Origin: Streptomyces sp. SLBN-31
GTDB lineage: Bacteria; Actinomycetota; Actinomycetes; Streptomycetales; Streptomycetaceae
Direction of reading: 5' to 3'
Assembly (NCBI RefSeq): GCF_006715395.1
Contig: NZ_VFNC01000002.1
Coordinates: 1,922,001 to 1,986,000, forward strand
DNA: 64,000 bases
The notes under the pieces were generated by a model. The model was not told where the DNA came from and did not search any database. It saw only the letters and a list, made by a program, of their open reading frames with translations. The position numbers and the translations under genes were made by a program. Of the stretch, positions 17,887-25,869 are shown in pieces (within the stretch, counting starts at the first letter, position 1; each line of letters opens with the position of its first letter).

Positions 17887-18269
17887 ACGAGGACGTCGTA
17901 CCGGTCATGCGGATCGGTGACACGCTGCTGGTGGCGTTGCAGGGGGACCTCGACGACACCACCGTGATCCGGATCGAGGAGCAGCTCACCCGGGAGATCG
18001 CGAACACCTCGGCGTCCGGCATGCTGATCGACGTCAGCCGGTTGAGCGTCGTCGACTCCTTCATCGCCCGGGTGCTCGCCCGGATCGTGGCGATGGTGCG
18101 GCTGCTCGGGGCGCAGGCGGCCGTGGTGGGGATCCAGCCGGCGGTGGCGATCACGCTGGTGGAGCTGGGCGTGCAGATGGGGCACCTGGACACCGCGCTC
18201 AACGCCGAGCAGGGGCTGGCGCTGCTGGAGCGGTTGCGCCGCGGCGACACCGGTGCGGGCCTGCTGTGA
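17883..18269 (+). CDS. rsbS: STAS-domain protein, RsbS-like
   Basis: The 128-residue protein is a single STAS domain. The putative phospho-acceptor lies in VVDSFIARVL at Ser59, the same position as the phosphorylated Ser of B. subtilis RsbS. GDTLLVALQGDLDD near the start and VVGIQPAVAITLVELG also resemble RsbS. It overlaps the RsbR-like gene upstream and the kinase gene downstream by 4 bases each (GTGA), giving coupled synthesis of the components. Confidence 0.88.
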   Translation: MNEDVVPVMRIGDTLLVALQGDLDDTTVIRIEEQLTREIANTSASGMLIDVSRLSVVDSFIARVLARIVAMVRLLGAQAAVVGIQPAVAITLVELGVQMGHLDTALNAEQGLALLERLRRGDTGAGLL

Positions 18270-18694
18270 CGACGGGGGCCGCCACGGAGCGGGAGCCGGA
18301 CGCGTTCGCCATCGCCCACGAGGCCGACCTGATCCGGGTCCGCAAGGTGCTGCGCGCCGAGGCGGAGGCGGCGGGGCTGAACCTGGTGGACGCCACGAAG
18401 CTGATCACGGCCGGCAGTGAGCTGGCCCGCAACATCCTCAACTACGCGACCGGCGGCCGCGGAAGGCTCTGTGTGGAGCGGGTGCACCGGCAGGGGCGTC
18501 GCGGGGTGCGGGCCACGTTCTCCGACGACGGGCCGGGCATCGCGGACATAGCGGCGGCGCTGACGGACGGCTTCAGCACGCGCGGCAGCCTGGGCCTGGG
18601 GCTGCCGGGCGCGGGGCGGCTGGTGGACGACATGACGCTGACGTCCACCGCCGAGGCGGGGACCACGGTGACGATCGTGAAGTGGCAGCGATGA
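18266..18694 (+). CDS. rsbT: RsbT-like serine kinase (GHKL ATPase)
   Basis: The 142-residue protein has GHKL-kinase elements: N-box GSELARNILNYATGG, G1 box SDDGPGI and G2 box STRGSLGLGLPGA. In partner-switching systems RsbT phosphorylates the RsbS and RsbR STAS domains and, once released, activates a phosphatase. Its place right after the RsbS-like gene, with GTGA overlap, supports RsbT over a generic anti-sigma factor. Confidence 0.88.
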   Translation: MTTGAATEREPDAFAIAHEADLIRVRKVLRAEAEAAGLNLVDATKLITAGSELARNILNYATGGRGRLCVERVHRQGRRGVRATFSDDGPGIADIAAALTDGFSTRGSLGLGLPGAGRLVDDMTLTSTAEAGTTVTIVKWQR

Positions 18695-18764
18695 GCGGGA
18701 CTGGGGTGGGACGGCACTGAGCGAGAGCGAGCACCAACGGCATCCGATCGGGGCCCCGGAGGAC

Positions 18765-19724
18765 GTGGGAGCCCTGCGCCGGTCGGTCGCCCGCCTCGCC
18801 GCGGCGCGGCCGGCGCTGCGTGCGGGCGCGGCCGAGCTGGTCGCCACGGAACTGGGCACCAATCTGCTCCGGCACGCGCACCCCGGCGGGTACGTGCTGC
18901 TGCGGAAGGCCGGTGACGGCATCGAGCTGCTGTCCGTCGACCACGGACCGGGCATGACGGGCGTGGCCCCGCCGGTGACGGGCCCCTCGGCGCCGGTGCC
19001 CGGGGGCGGGTTGAACGCGGGGCTGGACGTCGTACGGCGGCACGCCACCGAGTTCGACTGGTACGCCACCCGGCGCGGCACGGTCGTCTACGCGCGGCTG
19101 GGCACGGCCGACGCCGGCGCGGACGGGAGGTGGCGGTTCGGCGGGGTCAACGTGCCGCTCGGCGGGGACGGCGAGTCGGGGGACGCCTGGACGGTCGTGC
19201 CGGGCCGCCCGTCGGCCGTGCTGGTCGTGGACGGGCTGGGGCACGGTCCGGCGGCGTCCGTCGCCTCCCGGGCCGCGGTCGGCGCGTTCGAGCGGGAGCC
19301 GGTCACTGATCTGGACCGGTTCGTGCGGCGGGCGCACGAGGCGATGCGCGGGACCCGCGGCGGCGTCCTGGGCGCGTGTCTGATCGACGCCGAGCGGGGC
19401 GAGCTCTCCTACGCGGCCGTCGGGAACATCACCGGGCGGGTGTTCACGGGCGCCCGCTCCGTGCATCTCCTGGACCGCCCCGGCACGCTGGGCACCCATC
19501 TGCCGGTCCCGAGCACCCGTGTGCAGCGCTGTGCGTGGGAGCCGGGTTCGATGCTGGTGCTGGTCTCCGACGGGATCCGGTCCGGCTGGAGCCTGGAGGA
19601 TCACCCGCGGCTGGCGCAGCGGCATCCGTCGGTCGTCGCGGCGGTCGTCCACCGCGAGTACGCCAGGCCCTCGGACGACGCCACCGTGGTCGTGGTCCGG
19701 GACCCTGGGCGCGTGCCATCATGA
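18765..19724 (+). CDS. ATP-binding SpoIIE/PP2C-type phosphatase, RsbX-like position
   Basis: The protein has about 319 residues. An N-terminal GHKL-like region (AELVATELGTNLLRHAHPGG, VDHGPGM) is fused to a PP2C/SpoIIE domain with metal-ligand motifs VVDGLGHGPAA, LVSDGIRSGW and PSDDATVVVV. It should dephosphorylate the STAS partners of this operon. The GTG at 18765 is the first common start. An in-frame CTG at 18717 behind GGGGTGGGACGG would add 16 residues (SESEHQRHPIGAPED) and may be the true start. Its stop overlaps the next ATG. Confidence 0.85.
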   Translation: MGALRRSVARLAAARPALRAGAAELVATELGTNLLRHAHPGGYVLLRKAGDGIELLSVDHGPGMTGVAPPVTGPSAPVPGGGLNAGLDVVRRHATEFDWYATRRGTVVYARLGTADAGADGRWRFGGVNVPLGGDGESGDAWTVVPGRPSAVLVVDGLGHGPAASVASRAAVGAFEREPVTDLDRFVRRAHEAMRGTRGGVLGACLIDAERGELSYAAVGNITGRVFTGARSVHLLDRPGTLGTHLPVPSTRVQRCAWEPGSMLVLVSDGIRSGWSLEDHPRLAQRHPSVVAAVVHREYARPSDDATVVVVRDPGRVPS

Positions 19725-20947
19725 GCCACGTTTCCGTCACCGCAGACGAAGGGCGGTCGGACATGGGGGAGTTCGTCGACCCCAGGACCCCCGCGGACCC
19801 AGGGCCTGCGTCCGGGCCCGGACCGGGCGCGGAGCCGGACGGCCGGACGCTGCTGATCGACGAGCTGCGTCAGGAGCTGGAGGACACCAACCGGGGCCTG
19901 ATCGCGCTGCACACCGAGCTGGAGGCGGCCCGGGCGGGTGAGGCCCGGCTCGCAGCCATCGTGGCGTCGTCCGACGACGCGATGCTGGCGGTGGACGCGG
20001 AGGGTCTCGTCCAGACCTGGAACCCCGGCGCGCGGCGACTGCTCGGGCACGGCGAGCGGGAGGTCGTGGGGCGGCCGGTGGAACACCTCATGTCGCAGGG
20101 GGCGTTCGACGCCTTCCGCTCGGCGGTGGAGCAGATCCGTGCCCGCGGGCACGCCGAACCCCATCAGAGCCGCTGGCGCCGGGCCGACGGCGGCGAGGTC
20201 GACGTGGCCGTCACGGTGTCGGCGATGCGGGACGCCGGCGGGGAACTGATCGGGTTCTGCACGGTGGCCCGGGACATCACCCAACAGTTGGCCGCGCAGG
20301 CGGAGTTGGCGGCCGCCCGGGCGGATCGTGTGGTGACCGACGAGCGTGAGCGCATCGCCCGTGACCTGCACGACATGGTCATCCAGCGGGTGTTCGGGGC
20401 CGGTCTCGTCCTGCAGAGCATCGCCGCGCGGGACGTCCAGCCCGGGCCCGCCGCCCGTATCACCTCGGTCATCGACGAACTGGACTCCACCATCAAGGAG
20501 TTGCGCAACACCATCTTCGAGCTGAACCGGCCCACGCAGAAGGCCGTCAGTCTGCGCGCCCAGGTCCTCGGCGAGACCGCGGCCGCGGAGGGCCGGCTCG
20601 GTTTCGCGCCCGCCGTCGAGTTCCACGGCCCCGTCGACGCGACCGTCCCGGACGAGACGGCCGTGCATCTGCTGGCCGCGCTGCGGGAGGCCCTGTCCAA
20701 CGTCGGCCGGCATGCCTGGGCCTCGGCGGTGCAGGTCACCGTGCGGGCGGCGGAGGATCTGCTGCTGGAGGTCGTGGACAACGGCCGGGGCATCGGCACG
20801 CCGACCCGCAGCAGCGGTCTGACCAACCTGCGCCGGCGCGCGGAGCGGTTCGGCGGGAGCTTCGAGGTGGCCGGGCGCGCGGAAGGCGGCACCCGGGTGT
20901 CGTGGCGGATACCGGTGACGGCGGCCGGGCCGGCCCGCACATCCTGA
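19721..20947 (+). CDS. PAS-domain sensor histidine kinase (HisKA_3 type)
   Basis: This protein has 408 residues. An N-terminal coiled segment (LIDELRQELEDTNRGL) leads to a PAS domain (about 65-185), then the dimerisation/phospho-acceptor region ERERIARDLHDMVIQRVFGAGLVLQ with its His. A HATPase_c follows (REALSNVGRHA, DNGRGIG, GLTNLRRRAERFGG). It resembles the DevS/NarL-coupled kinase group. No response regulator gene lies next to it. The 4-base ATGA overlap places it in the Rsb-like operon. An ATG at 19763 is an alternative start. Confidence 0.87.
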   Translation: MSHVSVTADEGRSDMGEFVDPRTPADPGPASGPGPGAEPDGRTLLIDELRQELEDTNRGLIALHTELEAARAGEARLAAIVASSDDAMLAVDAEGLVQTWNPGARRLLGHGEREVVGRPVEHLMSQGAFDAFRSAVEQIRARGHAEPHQSRWRRADGGEVDVAVTVSAMRDAGGELIGFCTVARDITQQLAAQAELAAARADRVVTDERERIARDLHDMVIQRVFGAGLVLQSIAARDVQPGPAARITSVIDELDSTIKELRNTIFELNRPTQKAVSLRAQVLGETAAAEGRLGFAPAVEFHGPVDATVPDETAVHLLAALREALSNVGRHAWASAVQVTVRAAEDLLLEVVDNGRGIGTPTRSSGLTNLRRRAERFGGSFEVAGRAEGGTRVSWRIPVTAAGPARTS

Positions 20948-21082
20948 GGCACCGCCCGGCGCCGGGACCGATGGTCCCCGGGGGGGCCCCGGTCGGCCCC
21001 TCGCGGTGCCGGGCCGGGGTGGCCACGCTGATGGTGGGGCTTGCCCCGCGGCGGCAGCCCCGGACCGAAGGAGCTGATCGCC

Positions 21083-21757
21083 ATGACGACCTTGGCAGCG
21101 ACACCGGACCGCCCGGTCCGGGTGGAGGCGGTGCTGGACGCGCCCCTGTCGCGATGGCTGTGGCTGGTGAAGTGGATCCTGGTCATCCCCCACTACGTGG
21201 TGCTGTGCTTCCTGTGGATCGCGTTCACCGTGGTGAGCGTGGTCGCCTTCTTCAGCATCCTGTTCACCGGCCGCTATCCCCGCGCCCTGTTCGACTTCAA
21301 CCTGGGGGTACTGCGCTGGAGCTGGCGGGTCGCCTACTACTCGTACGGCGCCCTCGGCACCGACCGGTACCCGCCGTTCAGCCTGGGTGAGGAGCCCGAC
21401 TACCCGGCCCGGCTGGACATCGCCTATCCGGAACACCTCTCCCGTGGCCTGGTGCTGGTGAAGTGGTGGCTGCTGGCGATCCCGCACTACATCGTCATCG
21501 GCTTCTTCCTCGGCGGCTGGCGCGTCGGCTGGTGGGACGGCGGCCTGGTCGCCGTGCTGGCCCTCATCGCGGCCGTGATCCTGGCCTTCACCGAGAAGTA
21601 CCCCAAGGGCCTGTTCGACCTGATCCTGGGCCTGAACCGGTGGGTGCTGCGGGTGGCCGCCTACGTCGGGCTGATGACGGACAGCTATCCGCCGTTCCGG
21701 CTCGACATGGGAGGTGACGAACCGGGTGTCGCGACCCTGGTGGAGGACCGGTCGTGA
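21083..21757 (+). CDS. DUF4389 membrane protein
   Basis: The 224-residue protein has two DUF4389 repeats, each with a hydrophobic double-helix segment (WLWLVKWILVIPHYVVLCFLW and the later VLVKWWLLAIPHYIVIGFF). Each is followed by a YPxxLFDxxLGxxRW motif, and both end in YPPF. It is an integral membrane protein of unknown function, common in Streptomyces. The ATG at 21083 follows AAGGAG. A hairpin terminator lies 64 bases downstream. Confidence 0.85.
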   Translation: MTTLAATPDRPVRVEAVLDAPLSRWLWLVKWILVIPHYVVLCFLWIAFTVVSVVAFFSILFTGRYPRALFDFNLGVLRWSWRVAYYSYGALGTDRYPPFSLGEEPDYPARLDIAYPEHLSRGLVLVKWWLLAIPHYIVIGFFLGGWRVGWWDGGLVAVLALIAAVILAFTEKYPKGLFDLILGLNRWVLRVAAYVGLMTDSYPPFRLDMGGDEPGVATLVEDRS

Positions 21758-21820
21758 CCGTCGTCCCGGGGCTTCACTCTCGGTGTGGGGGATCTCTCTC
21801 CGTAGTGAAAGGCGCAGGTC

Positions 21821-21845
21821 AACGGCCCCCGTTTCGGGGGCCGTT
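21821..21845 (+). terminator. Hairpin terminator
   Basis: AACGGCCCCCG pairs with CGGGGGCCGTT over a TTT loop, downstream of the DUF4389 gene and upstream of the Pls/PosA gene promoter region. Confidence 0.8.
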
Positions 21846-22002
21846 CCTCCGGACGGCCCATCCGAGTGGCTGTTCCGTCGGGCCGAACCTAGCTTCGTAC
21901 TAAAATTTCCGGCTTGTTACGGAGCTGGAGGAGGACAACCCCAGGCAGACCTGCGGGCCCGCCAGCGCCCCGGAGGCTTCCGGGATCGAGACGCGAGGAC
22001 CG

Positions 22003-25000
22003 ATGGCAGCCATACACGAGAGCAGTGCTCTCGGCCTGCTCGACGATGAGCTCAGCGCTGAGATCCACCGGCAGTTCGGCGACACCGCACGCTTCTCCGC
22101 AGGTCAGGCGCCCTCTCCGCGGACCCTGGTCGACATCTTCGACGCCTCTGTGCGCTCCTACCCGGGTGAACTCGCCCTGGACGACGGCTCGCGGCAGCTC
22201 ACCTACCGGGAGCTGGCGACCGAGGTCGAGCGGCTGCGCGGGCGACTGGCCGCCGCCGGGGTCGGGCTCGGCGACCGGGTGGGGGTCCGGGTCCCGTCCG
22301 GCACCAACGATCTGTACGTGGCGATCCTGGCCGTCCTCGCCGCCGGTGCCGCCTACGTCCCCGTCGACGCGGAGGACCCCGACGAGCGGGCCGAGCGGGT
22401 GTTCTCGGAGGCGGCCGTACGGGTCGTCGTCGGCGCCGGCCACGAGCTGACCGTCACCGGGGGTGGTGCGGCGAAGGCCGCGCGGCCCGGCGTCGAGCAC
22501 GACGCGTGGATCATCTTCACCTCCGGCTCCACCGGCAAACCCAAGGGCGTCGCCGTCTCCCACCGCAGCGCCGCCGCGTTCGTGGACGCCGAGGCCGCGC
22601 TGTTCCTCACCGAGGACCCGATCGGCCCCGCCGACCGGGTCATGGCGGGGCTGTCGGTTGCCTTCGACGCCTCCTGCGAGGAGATGTGGCTGGCCTGGCG
22701 CTACGGCGCGTGTCTGGTGCCGGTGCCCCGTGCGCAGGTCAGGAGCGGCGCCGACCTCGGCCCCTGGCTGGTCGAGCAGGAGATCACCGTGGTCTCCACG
22801 GTGCCGACGCTCGCCGCGCTCTGGGAGCCCGAGACGCTCAACGACGTACGGCTGCTGATCTTCGGCGGCGAGGCCTGTCCGCCCGAGCTGGTGCAGCGGC
22901 TGGTGACGGAGGGCCGGGAGGTGTGGAACACCTACGGGCCGACCGAGGCCACCGTCGTCGCCTGCGCCTCGCTGATGAGCGGTGCCGAACCGATCCGTAT
23001 CGGGCTGCCGCTGGCCGGCTGGGAGCTGGCCGTCGTCGACGAGACCGGGGAGCCCGTCGCGATGGGCGCCGCCGGCCAGTTGGTGATCGGCGGGGTCGGC
23101 CTCGCCCGGTACCTGGACGCGGAGAAGGACGCGGAGAAGTACGCGCCCCTCGAATCGCTGGGCTGGGAACGGGCGTACCGCAGCGGTGACCTGGTCAGGG
23201 CCGAACCCGAGGGGCTGGTCTTCCTCGGGCGGGCCGACGAGCAGATCAAGCTCGGCGGTCGCCGGATCGAGCTCGGCGAGGTCGACGCCGCCCTGCAGGC
23301 GCTGCCCGGGGTGGCCGGCGCGGCCGCCGCAGTACGGACCGCGCGCGGCGGCAACCAGCTGCTGGTCGGCTATGTCGTCACCCAGGAAGGCTGGGACCAC
23401 GCGACCGCCGTGGAGAAGCTGCGCGCCGAACTGCCTGCCGCGCTCGTCCCGTTGCTCGCCCCGGTCGCCGAGCTGCCGACCCGGACCAGCGGCAAGGTCG
23501 ACCGCGACGCGCTGCCCTGGCCCCTGGAGGACCTGGGGACCGGCGGACCGGCCGAGCGGCTGTACGGCACCGAGGCGTGGCTGGCGGAGCAGTGGACGGA
23601 GGTCCTCGGCATCCCCGTCACCAGCGCCCGCGACGACTTCTTCGCGATCGGCGGCAGCAGTCTGGCCGCCGCGCGGCTGACCACCAGGCTGCGCGCCCGC
23701 TATCCGAGCGCCGCCGTCCTGGACATCTACCAGCAGCCCACGCTGCGCAAGCTGGCCCGCCGGCTGGAGGAGTCGGCGCAGGACGACGGGGGCAGCCGCA
23801 CGGTCGCCCCCGTCCCCGCCCGCGCCAGGATCGTCCAGCTGCTGCTCCTCGTCCCGCTGTTCACGCTGCTCGGACTGCGCTGGACGGTGGCGCTGGCCGC
23901 GCTCGGGAATCTGCTGCCCGCGTGGTCGTGGCTGCCGACGGCCCCCTGGTGGCTGGTCGTGGCCGGTGCCCTGCTGCTGTTCAGCCCGCCCGGCCGGCTC
24001 GCGATCGCGGCGGGTGGCGCGCGGCTGCTGCTGCGGGGCGTGCGCCCGGGCCGGTACGCGCGCGGCGGCGGCGTCCACCTGCGGCTGTGGACGGCCGAGC
24101 GGCTGGCCGAATTCAGTGGCGCGACCTCGCTGACCGGCTCCTGGCTGGAGCGGTACGCGCGCGCCCTGGGCGCCAGGGTCGGCCAGGACGTCGACCTGCA
24201 CTCACTGCCGCCGGTGACCGGCATGCTCAAGCTGGGCCGGGGCGCGGCCGTGGAGTCCGAGGTCGACCTGTCCGGCTGGTGGCTGGACGGCGACCGGCTG
24301 GAGATCGGCCAGGTCAAGGTCGGCGCTCACGCCACCGTCGGCACCCGCAGCATCCTCTTCCCGGGCGCCCGCGTCGGCAAGCGCGCCGAGGTGGCGCCCG
24401 GTTCGGCGGTCACCGGGCAGATCCCGACCGGCCAGCGCTGGGCGGGCGCTCCCGCGGTCAAGCTCGGCAAGGCCAAGCGGAACTGGCCCAAGGACCGGCC
24501 GCAGCGGGGCAGCTACTGGCGGGTGATGTACGGCCTGACGGGCCTCGTCCTCACCGCCCTGCCGCTGCTGGCCTGCGGGGCCGCCTTCCTCGTGGCGTAC
24601 GCCCTGGTCGACCCGGCGGCGCCGGTGCGCGGCGCCGCGCTCGCCCTCGTCCCGGCGACGCTGGCCTTCGGGGCGGCGTTCGCGCTGTTGATCCTCGTCG
24701 GTGTGCGGCTGCTGAGTCTGGGCCTGCGCGAGGGGACGTACCCGACGCACAGCAGGACCGGCTGGCAGACCTGGACGGTCACCCAGCTCATGGACCGCTC
24801 CCGGGACACGCTGTTCCCGCTGTACGCGGGGCTGGTGACGCCGGTGTGGCTGCGGCTGCTCGGCATGCGCGTCGGGCGTGGCGCCGAGGTGTCGACCGTG
24901 CTGGCCCTGCCCAGTCTGACGACGGTCGGCGAGGGCGCGTTCCTGGCCGACGACACGCTGACGGCGCCGTACGAGCTGGGGGGCGGCTGGATGCGGATCG

Positions 25001-25869
25001 GGCGCGCGGAGATCGGGCGGCGGGCGTTCCTCGGGAACTCCGGGATGACCGCGCCGGGGCGGAGCGTGCCGGACGGCGGGCTGGTCGGGGTGCTGTCCGC
25101 CACGCCGAAGAAGGCGAAGAAGGGCAGCTCCTATCTGGGGCTGCCGCCGGTGCGGCTGCCGCGCAGCGCCGAGTCGGGCGACCAGAGCCGGACGTACGAC
25201 CCGCCGGCGCGGCTGCTGTGGGCGCGGGGGCTGGTGGAGCTGTGCCGGATCGTGCCGGTGTTCTGCTCGGCCGCGCTGGCCGTCGGCACGGTGGCGGTGC
25301 TGTGCCTGCTGGGGCCGTGGGCGCCGCTGCTGTCCGGGGTGGTGCTGCTCGGGGCGGGCGTGGTGGCCGCGCTGGTCTCGGTTCTCGCGAAGTGGCTGCT
25401 GGTGGGGCGGCACCGCACGGGTGAGCATCCGCTGTGGAGCGGTTATGTGTGGCGCAACGAGCTCGCCGACACCTTCGTCGAGGTCGTGGCCGTGCCGTGG
25501 CTGGCCGGGGCGGTGCCGGGGACGTCGCTGATGAACGGGTGGCTGCGCGGTCTCGGCGCCCGCATCGGCAAGGGCGTGTGGGTGGAGAGCTACTGGCTGC
25601 CGGAGAGCGACCTGGTGACCCTTCAGGACGCGGCGACCGTCAACCGCGGCTGTGTCCTGCAGACCCACCTCTTCCACGACCGGATCTTGCGGACGGATAC
25701 TGTTGTCCTCCGTGAGGGCGCCACGCTGGGCCCTGGCGGGATCGTGCTGCCCGGCAGCACGATCGGGGCCCGTACGACCCTGGGTCCCGCGTCGCTCGTC
25801 ATGGCCGCGGAGTCCGTCCCGGACGACACCCGCTGGCTGGGCAACCCGATCGAGGCATGGCGTCCCTGA
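22003..25869 (+). CDS. Pls/PosA-family NRPS-like membrane synthetase
   Basis: The protein has 1288 residues. The N-terminal adenylation domain (1-510) carries A3 FTSGSTGKPKGVAVSH, A5 NTYGPTEATV, A7 YRSGDLV and A10 RTSGKVDRDALP. A carrier domain follows with DDFFAIGGSSLAA (pantetheine Ser553). The remaining 700 residues alternate hydrophobic segments (for example VQLLLLVPLFTLLGLRWTV) with hexapeptide-repeat regions. There is no condensation or thioesterase domain. This is the layout of poly-epsilon-lysine synthetase (Pls) and PosA, membrane enzymes that make homopolymers of amino acids or related amides. The monomer here cannot be read by eye. The stop overlaps the M1 peptidase start. Confidence 0.9.
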   Translation: MAAIHESSALGLLDDELSAEIHRQFGDTARFSAGQAPSPRTLVDIFDASVRSYPGELALDDGSRQLTYRELATEVERLRGRLAAAGVGLGDRVGVRVPSGTNDLYVAILAVLAAGAAYVPVDAEDPDERAERVFSEAAVRVVVGAGHELTVTGGGAAKAARPGVEHDAWIIFTSGSTGKPKGVAVSHRSAAAFVDAEAALFLTEDPIGPADRVMAGLSVAFDASCEEMWLAWRYGACLVPVPRAQVRSGADLGPWLVEQEITVVSTVPTLAALWEPETLNDVRLLIFGGEACPPELVQRLVTEGREVWNTYGPTEATVVACASLMSGAEPIRIGLPLAGWELAVVDETGEPVAMGAAGQLVIGGVGLARYLDAEKDAEKYAPLESLGWERAYRSGDLVRAEPEGLVFLGRADEQIKLGGRRIELGEVDAALQALPGVAGAAAAVRTARGGNQLLVGYVVTQEGWDHATAVEKLRAELPAALVPLLAPVAELPTRTSGKVDRDALPWPLEDLGTGGPAERLYGTEAWLAEQWTEVLGIPVTSARDDFFAIGGSSLAAARLTTRLRARYPSAAVLDIYQQPTLRKLARRLEESAQDDGGSRTVAPVPARARIVQLLLLVPLFTLLGLRWTVALAALGNLLPAWSWLPTAPWWLVVAGALLLFSPPGRLAIAAGGARLLLRGVRPGRYARGGGVHLRLWTAERLAEFSGATSLTGSWLERYARALGARVGQDVDLHSLPPVTGMLKLGRGAAVESEVDLSGWWLDGDRLEIGQVKVGAHATVGTRSILFPGARVGKRAEVAPGSAVTGQIPTGQRWAGAPAVKLGKAKRNWPKDRPQRGSYWRVMYGLTGLVLTALPLLACGAAFLVAYALVDPAAPVRGAALALVPATLAFGAAFALLILVGVRLLSLGLREGTYPTHSRTGWQTWTVTQLMDRSRDTLFPLYAGLVTPVWLRLLGMRVGRGAEVSTVLALPSLTTVGEGAFLADDTLTAPYELGGGWMRIGRAEIGRRAFLGNSGMTAPGRSVPDGGLVGVLSATPKKAKKGSSYLGLPPVRLPRSAESGDQSRTYDPPARLLWARGLVELCRIVPVFCSAALAVGTVAVLCLLGPWAPLLSGVVLLGAGVVAALVSVLAKWLLVGRHRTGEHPLWSGYVWRNELADTFVEVVAVPWLAGAVPGTSLMNGWLRGLGARIGKGVWVESYWLPESDLVTLQDAATVNRGCVLQTHLFHDRILRTDTVVLREGATLGPGGIVLPGSTIGARTTLGPASLVMAAESVPDDTRWLGNPIEAWRP

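Noticed and set aside
22003..25869. Ordinary multimodular NRPS
   Set aside because: There is only one adenylation and one carrier domain, no condensation or thioesterase domain, and the C-terminal half is membrane plus hexapeptide-type sequence as in Pls/PosA.
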